The position numbers and the translations under genes are program-made. Positions 31,407 to 39,287 of a stretch of DNA of 64,000 nucleotides are shown here, piece by piece; position 1 is the stretch's first letter; each line of letters starts with the position of its first letter. This DNA is from Pseudomonas panipatensis (GTDB lineage Bacteria; Pseudomonadota; Gammaproteobacteria; Pseudomonadales; Pseudomonadaceae), in assembly GCF_900099785.1 (NCBI RefSeq), contig NZ_FNDS01000002.1, forward strand, positions 248,001 through 312,000. The letters run 5' to 3'. The notes under the pieces were generated by a model, which ran no database searches, had not been told where the DNA came from, and saw only the letters and a program-made list of their open reading frames with translations.

Positions 31407-33263
31407 ATGAAAGCAGAGCGACTGCCAGGGGCTGCCGGCAGCGAGCGGATCTTTGGAGGTAGTCCGGCGCTGGAGCGCCATTCGCTGCGCACGTCGCTGG
31501 TGTTGCGCTTCGGCTGCTACCTCACCCTGCTGGTCTCGCTGGCCCTGATCGGCATGTTCAGCGCCCTGCTGTTCGCCGACTACGCGCACCAGGACGCGGC
31601 GGTGATCAACCAGGCCGGCTCGCTGCGCATGCTCTCCTACCGCCTGGCCCTGGAGCCGTCCGCGGCGCGCCGCCAGGCGCTGCTCGAAACCCTCGGCCAA
31701 CGCCTGGCCGGCAACGACATCCAGCGCGTGCTGCAACGCGCCGGGGACGAGGCGCCGCTGCGCCGCGAGCACGCCAAGCTGCGCGCCGAGCTGGCCGCGC
31801 TGGACGCCGCCCAGGCGCCGGTGCTGGCCGACCTGGACACCTTCGTCGCGCACATCGACGCCTTCGTCGGCACCCTGCAGCACAACGCCGAGGACCGCTC
31901 GCAGTTGCTCAGCACGGTACAGGGACTGTGCCTGTTCCTCAGCCTGCTGGTGGTCTTCGTCTGCCTCTACGACCTCAGCTACCACGTGATCGGCCCGCTG
32001 CGCGAACTGACCCGCACCGCCCACCGCCTCGGCCATGGCGAGCTGGATGCGCGGGTGGCCAGCAGCGGCGAGGACGAACTGAGCCTGCTCGGCGAGCGCT
32101 TCAACCAGATGGCCGGCGAGCTGCAAGGCATGTACAGCGACCTGGAAGCACGGGTGGCGGAGAAGACCCAGGCCCTGTCGCGCAGCCACCAGCGCCTCGA
32201 ACTGCTCTACGCCAGCGCCCGCCGCCTCGGCGAAGACCCCTATGACCAGCGCAGCCTGCAACCCTTGCTGAAGCAGTTGGAACAGGTGCTGCAAGCCGGC
32301 CGCGTGACCCTCTGCCTGAACAAGGATGGCGTCGAGCTGGCCTACGGCACGCTGACCACCACCGGCGTCGCCGCCGATTTCTGCCGCGCCGGCGATTGCC
32401 GCGCCTGCGTCAGCGCCTGCGGCGACGACACCCAGGACGCGCGGCCACGCCTGGTGCAACCGCTGGCCATCGGCGAGCACCGCTTCGGCGAACTCTTCAT
32501 CGAACCCGGCGACGGCCGCCTGGAGGACTGGCAGCGGCAGCTGGTCGAGACCTTCTGCGACAACATCGCGCGGACCTTCGCCCTGACCCTGCAACAGGAA
32601 CAGGAAAGCCGCCTGGCGCTGTTCGCCGAGCGCGGCACCATCGCCCGCGAACTGCACGACTCGCTGGCGCAGTCGCTGTCCTACCTGAAGATCCAGGTCA
32701 GCCGCCTGGGCATGCAGCTCAAGCGCGACACCCCGGCGGCGAAGCTCGACGAAACCCTGGAAGAACTGCGCGAAGGCCTCAACAGCGCCTATCGCCAGTT
32801 GCGCGAACTGCTCACCACCTTCCGCCTGAGCCTGGAGCAATCGAGCCTGCAAGCGGCGCTGGCGAACACCGTGGCCGAGTTCGCCGAGCGCGGCGCTATC
32901 GCCATCCACCTGGACGATCGCCTGGCGCACATCCCGCTCAACCCCAACGAGGAAATCCATATCCTGCAGATCGTCCGCGAGGCGCTGTCCAACGTGGTCC
33001 GCCACGCCGGCGCCGGGCAGGCCTGGGTCAGCCTGGCGCGGCAGGAAGACGGCCAGGTGGCGGTCAGCGTGGAAGACGACGGCATCGGCTTTGACCCAGC
33101 GCAGAGCCGCGACGGCCACTACGGCCTTAGCATCATCCGCGAACGCGGCCAGACCCTCGGCGCGCAGCTCGACATCGCCGCGCGCCAGCCGTGCGGCACG
33201 CGGGTCAGCCTGCGCTTCATCCCGCGCCCGCTGGCGCCGCGCACGCACAAGGAAAGCACCTGA
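31407..33263 (+). CDS. narX: Nitrate/nitrite sensor histidine kinase NarX
   Basis: A 618-residue membrane sensor kinase. TM1 is near residues 27-50. The periplasmic nitrate-binding P-box VINQAGSLRMLSYRLAL starts near residue 66, and TM2 is near 170-195, followed by a HAMP linker. A cysteine-rich central region (DFCRAGDCRACVSACGDD) starts around residue 324. The HisKA_3 box ARELHDSLAQSLSYLK puts the phosphorylated histidine at about 417, and the GHKL ATPase follows. ATG 31407 has AAGGG 7 bases upstream. It is divergent from narK1, and its stop overlaps the narL start. Confidence 0.95.
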   Translation: MKAERLPGAAGSERIFGGSPALERHSLRTSLVLRFGCYLTLLVSLALIGMFSALLFADYAHQDAAVINQAGSLRMLSYRLALEPSAARRQALLETLGQRLAGNDIQRVLQRAGDEAPLRREHAKLRAELAALDAAQAPVLADLDTFVAHIDAFVGTLQHNAEDRSQLLSTVQGLCLFLSLLVVFVCLYDLSYHVIGPLRELTRTAHRLGHGELDARVASSGEDELSLLGERFNQMAGELQGMYSDLEARVAEKTQALSRSHQRLELLYASARRLGEDPYDQRSLQPLLKQLEQVLQAGRVTLCLNKDGVELAYGTLTTTGVAADFCRAGDCRACVSACGDDTQDARPRLVQPLAIGEHRFGELFIEPGDGRLEDWQRQLVETFCDNIARTFALTLQQEQESRLALFAERGTIARELHDSLAQSLSYLKIQVSRLGMQLKRDTPAAKLDETLEELREGLNSAYRQLRELLTTFRLSLEQSSLQAALANTVAEFAERGAIAIHLDDRLAHIPLNPNEEIHILQIVREALSNVVRHAGAGQAWVSLARQEDGQVAVSVEDDGIGFDPAQSRDGHYGLSIIRERGQTLGAQLDIAARQPCGTRVSLRFIPRPLAPRTHKEST

Positions 33264-33907
33264 TGAACAGCCACGAGCCCGCCCGCCTGCTGCTGGTGGA
33301 CGACCACCCGATGATGCGCAAGGGCGTGATCCAACTGCTGGAAATGGAGGACGACCTGCGGGTGGTCGGCGAGGCCAGCGACGGCGCGACCGCGCTGCGC
33401 CTGGCCGCCGAGCTGGAGCCGGACATGATCCTGCTCGACCTCAACATGAAAGGCATGAACGGCCTGGAAACCCTGCGCGCCCTGCGCGAGGCCGGGGTCG
33501 ACGCGCGCATCGTGGTGTTCACCGTCTCCGACGACCGCGCCGACGTGATCAACGTCTTGCGCGCCGGCGCCGACGGCTACCTGCTCAAGGACATGGAGCC
33601 CGAGCGCCTGCTCGAACACATCCGCCAGGCCGCCACCGGGCAACTGAGCATCAGCCCGCAACTGACCCAGGTGCTGGCCCAGGCCCTGCGCGGCGACATG
33701 CAGCCCAAGCGCGTCGAGGAACTCACCGAGCGCGAACGGCAGATCCTCCGCCAACTGGCCCAGGGCGCCAGCAATAAGATGATCGCGCGCAAGCTGGACA
33801 TCACCGAAGGCACGGTGAAGGTCCACGTCAAGCGCGTGCTGCACAAGCTGGGCATGCGCTCGCGGGTCGAAGCGGCGGTCTGGGCGGTGGAAAACCGCCT
33901 GGCCTGA
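33263..33907 (+). CDS. narL: Nitrate response regulator NarL
   Basis: A 214-residue response regulator. The receiver domain has the acidic pair D13-D14 and the phosphorylation site D59 (LLDLNMKGMNG), with the conserved lysine in YLLKDME. A LuxR-type helix-turn-helix follows (LTERERQILRQLAQGASNKMIARKLDITEGTVKVHVKRVL). It activates narK1K2GHJI in response to nitrate sensed by NarX. The ATG shares one base with the narX TGA, so translation is coupled. Very close to enterobacterial NarL in length and key residues. Confidence 0.95.
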   Translation: MNSHEPARLLLVDDHPMMRKGVIQLLEMEDDLRVVGEASDGATALRLAAELEPDMILLDLNMKGMNGLETLRALREAGVDARIVVFTVSDDRADVINVLRAGADGYLLKDMEPERLLEHIRQAATGQLSISPQLTQVLAQALRGDMQPKRVEELTERERQILRQLAQGASNKMIARKLDITEGTVKVHVKRVLHKLGMRSRVEAAVWAVENRLA

Positions 33908-33942
33908 AAGTCACCCGGCGGCCGCGCGCCGGCGCCGCGCCC

Positions 33943-33956
33943 TTGACCTGGATCAA
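33943..33956 (+). promoter_or_regulatory. ANR/Dnr-type box upstream of the DGC-family gene
   Basis: TTGAC-CTGG-ATCAA matches the ANR/Dnr consensus at nine of ten fixed positions. Its centre is about 64 bases before the ATG at 34014, and a plausible -10 (GACACT) follows near 33980. This places the small cysteine-rich gene under oxygen or nitric oxide control, separately from narXL. Confidence 0.7.
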
Positions 33957-34013
33957 ACCACCCCGCCCCATCCACGCCGGACACTCTCGGCCATCTTCCC
34001 TGAGGTGCCACCG

Positions 34014-34391
34014 ATGCGCCGGATGTCCAACCGCCCCCTCGTCTGCTCCTGTTCCGGCTGCTCGAACCTCGCGCAATTGGCCAACGACCTGACCCTGCGC
34101 CTGTGCCGTGAAGGGCTGGCGGACATGTACTGCACCGCCGGCATCGGCACCCTGCCCTCGCGCCTGGACGAAGCGCGCGACGGCCGCCCGCTGATCGCCC
34201 TCGACGGCTGTCCGCAACACTGCGCGGCGGCCTGCCTGGCGCGCCACGGGCTGACCCCGCACACCCACCTGACCCTCAGCGAATACGGCCTGCGCCGACG
34301 CGACAATGAACGCTGCTCGGCGCAACAGAGCGAGCTGCTCTACGAAGAGGTCGCCTACCTGCTCAAGGTCCTGGCCAGCCAGCGCGCCTGA
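34014..34391 (+). CDS. DGC-domain cysteine-rich protein (putative zinc-binding)
   Basis: A 125-residue cytoplasmic protein. Cysteines cluster in CSCSGCSN near the N-terminus, in DMYCTAGIG, and in the family-defining DGCPQHCAAACL. This DGC pattern marks a small family of presumed zinc- or metal-binding proteins of unknown function. I chose ATG 34014, with GAGG 8 bases upstream; GTG 34005 and ATG 34023 are alternatives. It directly follows narXL on the same strand and has its own ANR-type box, suggesting a role in anaerobic nitrate or NO metabolism (inference). Confidence 0.78.
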   Translation: MRRMSNRPLVCSCSGCSNLAQLANDLTLRLCREGLADMYCTAGIGTLPSRLDEARDGRPLIALDGCPQHCAAACLARHGLTPHTHLTLSEYGLRRRDNERCSAQQSELLYEEVAYLLKVLASQRA

Positions 34392-34408
34392 GGGCGCCGG
34401 CGTTCGCA

Positions 34409-34969
34409 TCAGGCCCGGCTGCCGCAGGCACAACCCTCGCCACAACCCTGGCGCGACACTTTCAGATGCGCGACGAAATTGCAGGGCCGGGTGCGGCTGT
34501 CCAACTGGCCCAGCAGAATTTCGCGCCAGGCCGTGCGGCAGGCGCCGGGCGAACCGGGCAGGCAGCAGACCAGGGTGCCGTTGCTGATCCCGGCCAGCGC
34601 CCGCGACTGCAAGGCAGAGGTGCCGATCTCCGCCCGCGACAGCTCACGGAACAACTCACCGAAGCCATCCACCCGCCGGTCCAGCAGCGGCAGCACCGCC
34701 TGCGGCGTGTTATCCCGCGCGGTGAAGCCGGTGCCGCCGGTGACCAGCACCACCTGGGTGCGCGCATCGGCGATCCAGGCACAGACCCGCGCGCGAATCT
34801 GGTGAATGTCGTCGGTCACCAGGGCGCGCTCGGCCAGCACATGCCCGGCCGCTTGCAAGGCCTCGGCCAGGCTCCGGCCGGAGTCGTCGGTGTCGAGGCT
34901 GCGGCTGTCGCTGACGGTCAGTACGGCGATGCGCAGGGCGTGGAAATCCTGGGTGGCCAGATGGCTCAT
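34409..34969 (-). CDS. moaB: Molybdenum cofactor biosynthesis protein MoaB (MogA/CinA fold)
   Basis: A 186-residue MoaB/MogA-family protein that adenylates molybdopterin before molybdenum insertion. Motifs seen are VLTVSDSRSLDTDDSG at the N-terminus, VVLVTGGTGFTARDNTP as the substrate loop, and VCCLPGSPGACRTAW. The last 17 residues, with CGEGCAC, are an unusual cysteine-rich tail. Last gene of moaC-moaD-moaE-moaB; a 105-base gap separates it from moaE. It converges on the DGC-family gene. ATG 34969 is chosen from the family N-terminus. Confidence 0.9.
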   Translation of the reverse strand: MSHLATQDFHALRIAVLTVSDSRSLDTDDSGRSLAEALQAAGHVLAERALVTDDIHQIRARVCAWIADARTQVVLVTGGTGFTARDNTPQAVLPLLDRRVDGFGELFRELSRAEIGTSALQSRALAGISNGTLVCCLPGSPGACRTAWREILLGQLDSRTRPCNFVAHLKVSRQGCGEGCACGSRA

Positions 34970-35074
34970 GGAACGGCTCCGGGGCGTTAGGCAAAGGCCC
35001 CCAGCCTGACGCCGCGGCGACGCCCGGCCCATTCCCCGGAAGAGGTACGGGCAGGGCGCGGACGAGAGAGGCGC

Positions 35075-35527
35075 TCAGCGCTTCCAGCGCTCGGCGGCGG
35101 CCTGGTCGCTGCAGCGGCCTTCGACCCAGCGCGGGCCTTCGCCGGTGTCTTCCTTCTTCCAGAACGGCGCGCGGGTCTTCAGGTAGTCCATGACGAAGTT
35201 GCAGGCATCGAAGGCGGCCTGGCGATGGGCGCTGGCGGTGCCGACGAAGACGATCGGCTCGCCCGGCTCCAGGCGGCCGATGCGGTGAAGTATCTCCAGG
35301 CGCAGCAGCGGCCAGCGCTGCTCGGCCTCGGCGGCGATCTTCTCCAGGGCCTTCTCGGTCATGCCCGGATAGTGTTCGAGGAACATGCCGCCGACCTCGC
35401 GGCCATCGTTGAAATCGCGCACGTAGCCGACGAAGCCGACCACCGCGCCGACGCCGACGTTGGCCGCATGCAGGGCATTGAGTTCGGCGCCGGGATCGAA
35501 GGCGGCTTGTTGGACCCGAACGGCCAT
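35075..35527 (-). CDS. moaE: Molybdopterin synthase catalytic subunit MoaE
   Basis: A 150-residue large subunit of molybdopterin synthase, which with MoaD inserts two sulphurs into cyclic pyranopterin monophosphate. Family motifs are VGAVVGFVGYVRD, LEHYPGMTEKALEKIA, GRLEPGEPIVFVGTASAHRQAAFDAC and the active-site lysine region LKTRAPFWKKE. Two bases separate its ATG from the moaD stop, as expected for subunits made in equal amounts. Confidence 0.95.
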   Translation of the reverse strand: MAVRVQQAAFDPGAELNALHAANVGVGAVVGFVGYVRDFNDGREVGGMFLEHYPGMTEKALEKIAAEAEQRWPLLRLEILHRIGRLEPGEPIVFVGTASAHRQAAFDACNFVMDYLKTRAPFWKKEDTGEGPRWVEGRCSDQAAAERWKR

Positions 35528-35529
35528 GC

Positions 35530-35778
35530 TCAACCTCCGGTCACGGTGGGGAAGAAGGCCACTTCGTCGCCGTCCTGCAAGGGCTCGTCGAGGCCGCAGA
35601 GTTCCTGGTTGCGCGCGCACATCAGGTTCTGCTCGGCGAGCAGCGCCCAGACGCCGCCGCGTTGCAGCAGGTGGCCGCGCAGGTCGTCGACGCGAGCGAA
35701 GGCGCCGTCCCAGGCCACTTGCTCGCCGTCGAGGCCGAGGGCTTCGCGGTAGCGGGCGAAGTACTGCACGTGGATCAT
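35530..35778 (-). CDS. moaD: Molybdopterin synthase sulphur carrier subunit MoaD
   Basis: An 82-residue ubiquitin-fold sulphur carrier. It ends in [10 protein letters not shown], and the terminal Gly-Gly is adenylated and then thiocarboxylated. The N-terminus [21 protein letters not shown] and the region [14 protein letters not shown] are typical. Its ATG overlaps the moaC stop by 4 bases (ATGA). Too short to be confused with other families, and its context is decisive. Confidence 0.95.
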   Translation of the reverse strand: MIHVQYFARYREALGLDGEQVAWDGAFARVDDLRGHLLQRGGVWALLAEQNLMCARNQELCGLDEPLQDGDEVAFFPTVTGG

Positions 35779-36251
35779 TGCGGCGCCTCCGCCCGGTAGT
35801 GGCCGCTCTTGCCGCCGAGTTTTTCCAGCAGGCGCACGCTTTCGATGATCATGCCGCGATCCACCGCCTTGCACATGTCGTAGAGGGTCAGTGCGGCGAC
35901 GCTGGCGGCGGTCAGCGCTTCCATTTCCACCCCGGTCTGCCCGGCCAGCTTGCAGCGCGCCTCGATGCGCACGCAGTCCTCGCCCTCGGCCTGCAGTTCG
36001 ACCTTGACGCTGGTCAGCAGCAACGGGTGGCACAGCGGAATGAGTTCGTGGGTCTTCTTCGCCGCCTGGATGCCGGCGATGCGCGCCACGGCGAAAACGT
36101 CGCCCTTGGGATGGCCGCCGTCCTGGATCAGGCGCAGGGTTTCCGGGCGCATGCGCACCCGGGCTTCGGCCACCGCTTCACGGGACGTCACGGCCTTGTC
36201 GGTGACGTCGACCATGTTGGCGCGGCCTTGGGAATCGAGATGGGTGAGCAA
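35775..36251 (-). CDS. moaC: Cyclic pyranopterin monophosphate synthase MoaC (TTG start)
   Basis: A 158-residue MoaC that acts with MoaA in the first step of cofactor synthesis. Motifs seen are [55 protein letters not shown] and a C-terminal [11 protein letters not shown]. The family N-terminus ([15 protein letters not shown]) begins at a TTG at 36251 with GGAG nearby; the first ATG would remove twelve conserved residues. First gene of the moaCDEB unit. A perfect TTGTATACAA palindrome lies 92 bases upstream. Confidence 0.93.
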   Translation of the reverse strand: MLTHLDSQGRANMVDVTDKAVTSREAVAEARVRMRPETLRLIQDGGHPKGDVFAVARIAGIQAAKKTHELIPLCHPLLLTSVKVELQAEGEDCVRIEARCKLAGQTGVEMEALTAASVAALTLYDMCKAVDRGMIIESVRLLEKLGGKSGHYRAEAPQ

Positions 36252-36342
36252 GGACAGTCTCCGGGTATGACGGGCGATGGGGACAAGTGTACGCCCTGGG
36301 CGGCCCGCTGGAAGTCCGGCGGACGGCGCATTGGTGGATGGA

Positions 36343-36352
36343 TTGTATACAA
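36343..36352. promoter_or_regulatory. Palindromic operator-like site before moaC
   Basis: TTGTATACAA is a perfect 10-base palindrome of the type bound by GntR/FadR-family (FCD) repressors. It lies 92 bases upstream of the moaC TTG. No GntR-type gene is encoded in the window. A role in controlling moaCDEB is a guess from position. Confidence 0.35.
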
Positions 36353-36411
36353 AAGGAGGTATCACGGAAGCCGGGCAGAAACGCACTGGCGAACCGGAAG
36401 GAGTCCATACA

Positions 36412-36434
36412 CGGATAAGCGCCGAGGTTATCCG
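36412..36434. repeat. Degenerate copy of the CGGATAA...TTATCCG repeat
   Basis: CGGATAA (36412-36418) and TTATCCG (36428-36434) form inverted arms around a 9-base GC-rich centre, as in the perfect element at 1650-1675. It is in intergenic DNA upstream of moaC. Confidence 0.45.
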
Positions 36435-36534
36435 CCGCTCAACCGTGGCGGAGGCGATGAACAGGCTGAAGCGGCGTGCGAGCGCGAACGGCCTTCCGCC
36501 CGACGCCGGGGAGTGCCCTTGGCCGCGCGCCTCT

Positions 36535-36560
36535 CCCCCTCTCCCTGACGGGAGAGGGGG
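36535..36560. repeat. CCCTCTCCC hairpin repeat
   Basis: A perfect 11-base inverted repeat, CCCCCTCTCCC and its complement, with a TGAC loop. Hairpins of CCCTCTCCC and GGGAGAGGG arms are widely dispersed in gammaproteobacterial intergenic DNA. It lies 38 bases past the end of the PIN-PhoH gene, so it may also stop or stabilise that transcript; there is no T-tract. Confidence 0.55.
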
Positions 36561-36597
36561 GCTGCAGCGACTGGCGCCTATGGCCGCCTGGCGCTAT

Positions 36598-37989
36598 CTA
36601 CAGGTGCGCCTCGGCGAACTCCGCCAGCACCGAGCGCGGCACCCCTTGCAGGGTCACGTGCACGCCGTGGGGGAAGTCCTTGAAGCGTTCGGTGAGGTAG
36701 GTCAGGCCGGAGCTGGTGGCCGACAGGTAGGGCGTGTCGATCTGCGCCAGGTTGCCCAGGCAGATCACCTTCGAGCCGTTGCCGGCGCGGGTGATGATGG
36801 TCTTCATCTGGTGCGGGGTGAGGTTCTGGCACTCGTCGATGAGGATCAGGCTCTGCTGGAAACTGCGGCCGCGGATGTAGTTCAGCGATTTGAACTGCAG
36901 CGGCACCTTGCTGAGGATGTAATCGACACTGCCGTGGGTGCATTCGTCGTCCGAATGCAGGGCCTCCAGGTTGTCGGTGATGGCGCCGAGCCAGGGTTCC
37001 ATCTTCTCCGCCTCGGTGCCGGGGAGGAAGCCGATGTCTTCGTCCAGGCCCTGCACGCTGCGGGTGGCGATGATGCGCCGGTAGCGCTTGGTGACCATGG
37101 TCTGCTCGATGGCCGCGGCCAGCGCCAGGATGGTCTTGCCGGAACCGGCGGCGCCGGACAGGTTGACCAGGTGGATGTCCGGGTCGAGCAGCGCGTAGAG
37201 CGCCAGCGACTGGTACACGTCGCGCGGGCGCAGGCCCCAGGCTTCCTGGTGCAGCAGCGGCTCCTGGTGCAGGTCGAGGATCAGCAGCTCGTCCTGCTGG
37301 ATGCCCTTGATCCAGCCGACGAAGCCCTGCTCGTCGACGATGAACTCATTGATGTGCACCGCCGGCAGGTTGTCGGTGAGCTGTACGCGGTGCCAGGTGC
37401 GACCGTGGTCCTGGCGGGTCTCGACCTTGCTCACGCGGTCCCAGAAGGAGCCGGTCAGCGAGTGATAGCCACGCGAGAGCATGGCCACGTCGTCGATCAA
37501 CTGGTCGGTGTGGTAGTCCTCCGCCGCCACCCCGCAGGCGCGCGCCTTCAGGCGCATGTTGATGTCCTTGGTCACCAGCACCACGCGGCGCGCGCTGTTG
37601 CGGCTCTGCAGCTCGACCAGCTGGTTGATGATCTTGTTGTCGTTGAGGTGCTCCGGCAGCCAGGTGATGGGCTCGGCGCGCTTGCTCATGAGGATCGACA
37701 GGCTGCCGCAAGGGCCGCTCTTGCCGCGCTGGATCGGTACCCCCTCCTCGACCTGCTCGGGCGAGGCCTCGCCCAGCACCTGGTCGATCAGGCGAATGGC
37801 CTGGCGGCACTCGGCGGCCACCGAATGCTTGCCGGTCTTCAGCTTGTCGAGTTCTTCCAGCACCGTCATCGGGATGGCGACGTGGTGTTCCTGGAAATTC
37901 AGCAGCGCGTTTGGATCGTGAATCAGAACGTTGGTATCGAGGACGTAGAAGATGGGCTGGGTGGTGCTGGAGCGTCCGTGGTCATCCAT
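36598..37989 (-). CDS. PIN-PhoH fusion protein (PhoH2-type RNA helicase/nuclease)
   Basis: A 463-residue cytoplasmic protein. The N-terminal PIN domain (residues about 14-150) begins FYVLDTNVLIHDPNALLNF, with the catalytic aspartate at 18 and further acidic residues in TVLEELDKLK and VTKDINMR. The C-terminal PhoH ATPase has Walker A GAAGSGKT (lysine near 285) and Walker B LILIDECQN. PhoH2 proteins are known to unwind and cleave RNA. ATG 37989 follows AAGAGGTGA. The upstream intergenic region is over 400 bases. Not related in function to the moa genes. Confidence 0.9.
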   Translation of the reverse strand: MDDHGRSSTTQPIFYVLDTNVLIHDPNALLNFQEHHVAIPMTVLEELDKLKTGKHSVAAECRQAIRLIDQVLGEASPEQVEEGVPIQRGKSGPCGSLSILMSKRAEPITWLPEHLNDNKIINQLVELQSRNSARRVVLVTKDINMRLKARACGVAAEDYHTDQLIDDVAMLSRGYHSLTGSFWDRVSKVETRQDHGRTWHRVQLTDNLPAVHINEFIVDEQGFVGWIKGIQQDELLILDLHQEPLLHQEAWGLRPRDVYQSLALYALLDPDIHLVNLSGAAGSGKTILALAAAIEQTMVTKRYRRIIATRSVQGLDEDIGFLPGTEAEKMEPWLGAITDNLEALHSDDECTHGSVDYILSKVPLQFKSLNYIRGRSFQQSLILIDECQNLTPHQMKTIITRAGNGSKVICLGNLAQIDTPYLSATSSGLTYLTERFKDFPHGVHVTLQGVPRSVLAEFAEAHL

Positions 37990-38398
37990 ACGCGGGTCAC
38001 CTCTTCTGGGGGCGGTACGACGGAATGCCGAGACAGCGCTCCGCCGTGCGGTGAGCCACCAACTCTCGATGCAAGGCTCGAGAGGACTGCAAGAAAGGTG
38101 CGGGCCGGGGCCGCCACCTGTCTGCAGGGTTCGGCGGTCTACGACTCCACAAATACCGTAAAAATTGTGACGGTAGAAAGTCTTTTTCCTTATCACCGGT
38201 GTTTTTTTCTTCCTACGACGAAATACCTTGGCGGAGCCTCCGCATGGGGCTAGTTTTATGAGTCCAGTCATCGGCTTAGCGATGCCGAACGATTGCCCCT
38301 CGCGCCCCTCCCCCCGTCGTTTTCCTCGATCGCCCCCAGCGCTGGAGCCTGCTCCGGCAAGTCCCTACAATCGCCCGACGCTTCGAGGAGACCGCACG
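37990..38398. other. Gene-free divergent region, PIN-PhoH / yaaA
   Basis: 409 bases with an AT-rich core (38150-38225) that stands out in this GC-rich window and probably holds the leftward promoter of the PIN-PhoH gene. Near yaaA, TACAAT at 38366-38371 is a good -10, with TGGAGC 17 bases upstream as a weak -35. A small GCGGAG/CTCCGC palindrome lies near 38231. I see no further gene. Confidence 0.5.
38366..38371 (+). promoter_or_regulatory. Probable -10 box of the yaaA promoter
   Basis: TACAAT, close to the sigma-70 consensus TATAAT, is 28 bases before the yaaA ATG. A weak -35-like TGGAGC precedes it at 17-base spacing. Position and sequence only. Confidence 0.4.
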
Positions 38399-39178
38399 AT
38401 GCTGATGGTGATATCCCCCGCCAAGACCCTGGACTACGAAACCGCGCCGGTCACCGACCGCCACACCCTGCCCGTGCACCTGGATGATGCACAGGCGCTG
38501 ATCGGCATCCTGCGCGAACTGACCCCGGCGCAGATCGGCAGCCTGATGAGCCTGTCGGACAAGCTCGCCGGCCTGAATGCCGCGCGCTATGCCAGTTGGC
38601 ACCCGGACTTCAACCCGGGCAACGCCAAGCAGGCGCTGCTGGCCTTCAAGGGCGACGTCTACACCGGCCTCAACGCCGAGGACTTCGACGCCGCCGACTT
38701 CGACTTCGCCCAGCGCCACCTGCGCATGCTCTCCGGCCTCTACGGCGTGCTGCGGCCGCTGGACCTGATGCAGCCGTACCGCCTGGAAATGGGCACCAAG
38801 CTGGCCAACCCGCGCGGCAAGGACCTGTATGCCTTCTGGGGCGAGCGCATCAGCGGCTGGCTCAACGAGGCACTGGCCGAACAGGGCGACGCCGTGCTGC
38901 TCAACCTGGCCTCCACCGAATACTTCGGCGCGGTGAAGCGCAAGGCGCTGGACGCGCGCATCATCGACACCGAGTTCAAGGACCTGAAGAACGGCCAGTA
39001 CAAGATCATCAGCTTCTACGCCAAGAAGGCCCGCGGGCTGATGGCGCGCTACGTGATCAAGGAACGCCTGAGCGACCCCGAGGGGCTCAAGGACTTCGCC
39101 TACGCCGGCTATCGCTATGCCGCCGAAGAATCGTCCGCCGATCGCCTGGTGTTCCTCCGCGACCAGGCCGAGGATTGA
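38399..39178 (+). CDS. yaaA: Peroxide stress protein YaaA
   Basis: A 259-residue member of the YaaA/UPF0246 family. Characteristic segments are [14 protein letters not shown] at the start, the helix-hairpin-helix-like region, [26 protein letters not shown] is cut here to its key [10 protein letters not shown], and [15 protein letters not shown] near the C-terminus. In E. coli YaaA is induced by hydrogen peroxide and limits DNA damage by lowering free iron. ATG 38399 follows GAGGAG. It converges on the type I secretion operon; a hairpin at 39193-39213 separates them. Confidence 0.92.
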   Translation: MLMVISPAKTLDYETAPVTDRHTLPVHLDDAQALIGILRELTPAQIGSLMSLSDKLAGLNAARYASWHPDFNPGNAKQALLAFKGDVYTGLNAEDFDAADFDFAQRHLRMLSGLYGVLRPLDLMQPYRLEMGTKLANPRGKDLYAFWGERISGWLNEALAEQGDAVLLNLASTEYFGAVKRKALDARIIDTEFKDLKNGQYKIISFYAKKARGLMARYVIKERLSDPEGLKDFAYAGYRYAAEESSADRLVFLRDQAED

Positions 39179-39192
39179 TCCGCCTCGAGAAC

Positions 39193-39213
39193 GCGGCGCT
39201 GGGCCAGCGCCGC
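39193..39213. terminator. Hairpin between the convergent yaaA and TolC-type genes
   Basis: GCGGCGCTG and its complement form a perfect 9-base stem with a GGC loop, 14 bases after the yaaA stop and 75 bases past the end of the TolC-type gene. No T-tract follows on either strand, so termination is only suggested by position. Confidence 0.4.
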
Positions 39214-39287
39214 TGGCACCTGCCCTGTGCGCCGCCCGCCCCGGCATTGCGCGAAGAACCCCTTCACGCCCGGCCGCCGGCTGCGGG

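Larger units (their letters stand above)
36252..36597. other. Gene-free region upstream of moaC
   Basis: 346 bases between the 5' end of moaC and the 3' end of the PIN-PhoH gene, both leftward. It carries the moaC promoter region, a 10-base palindrome at 36343-36352, a degenerate CGGATAA...TTATCCG repeat and a strong CCCTCTCCC hairpin repeat. An AAAGGAGGT at 36353 faces right but has no start codon behind it. No coding character seen. Confidence 0.5.

Noticed and set aside
34996-35060. A second NarL-like heptamer (AGAGGTA, 35040-35046 region) upstream of moaB
   Set aside because: One half matches TACCTCT on the minus strand, but the partner half is too poor and the site is inside an operon spacer, so it is not reported as a feature.
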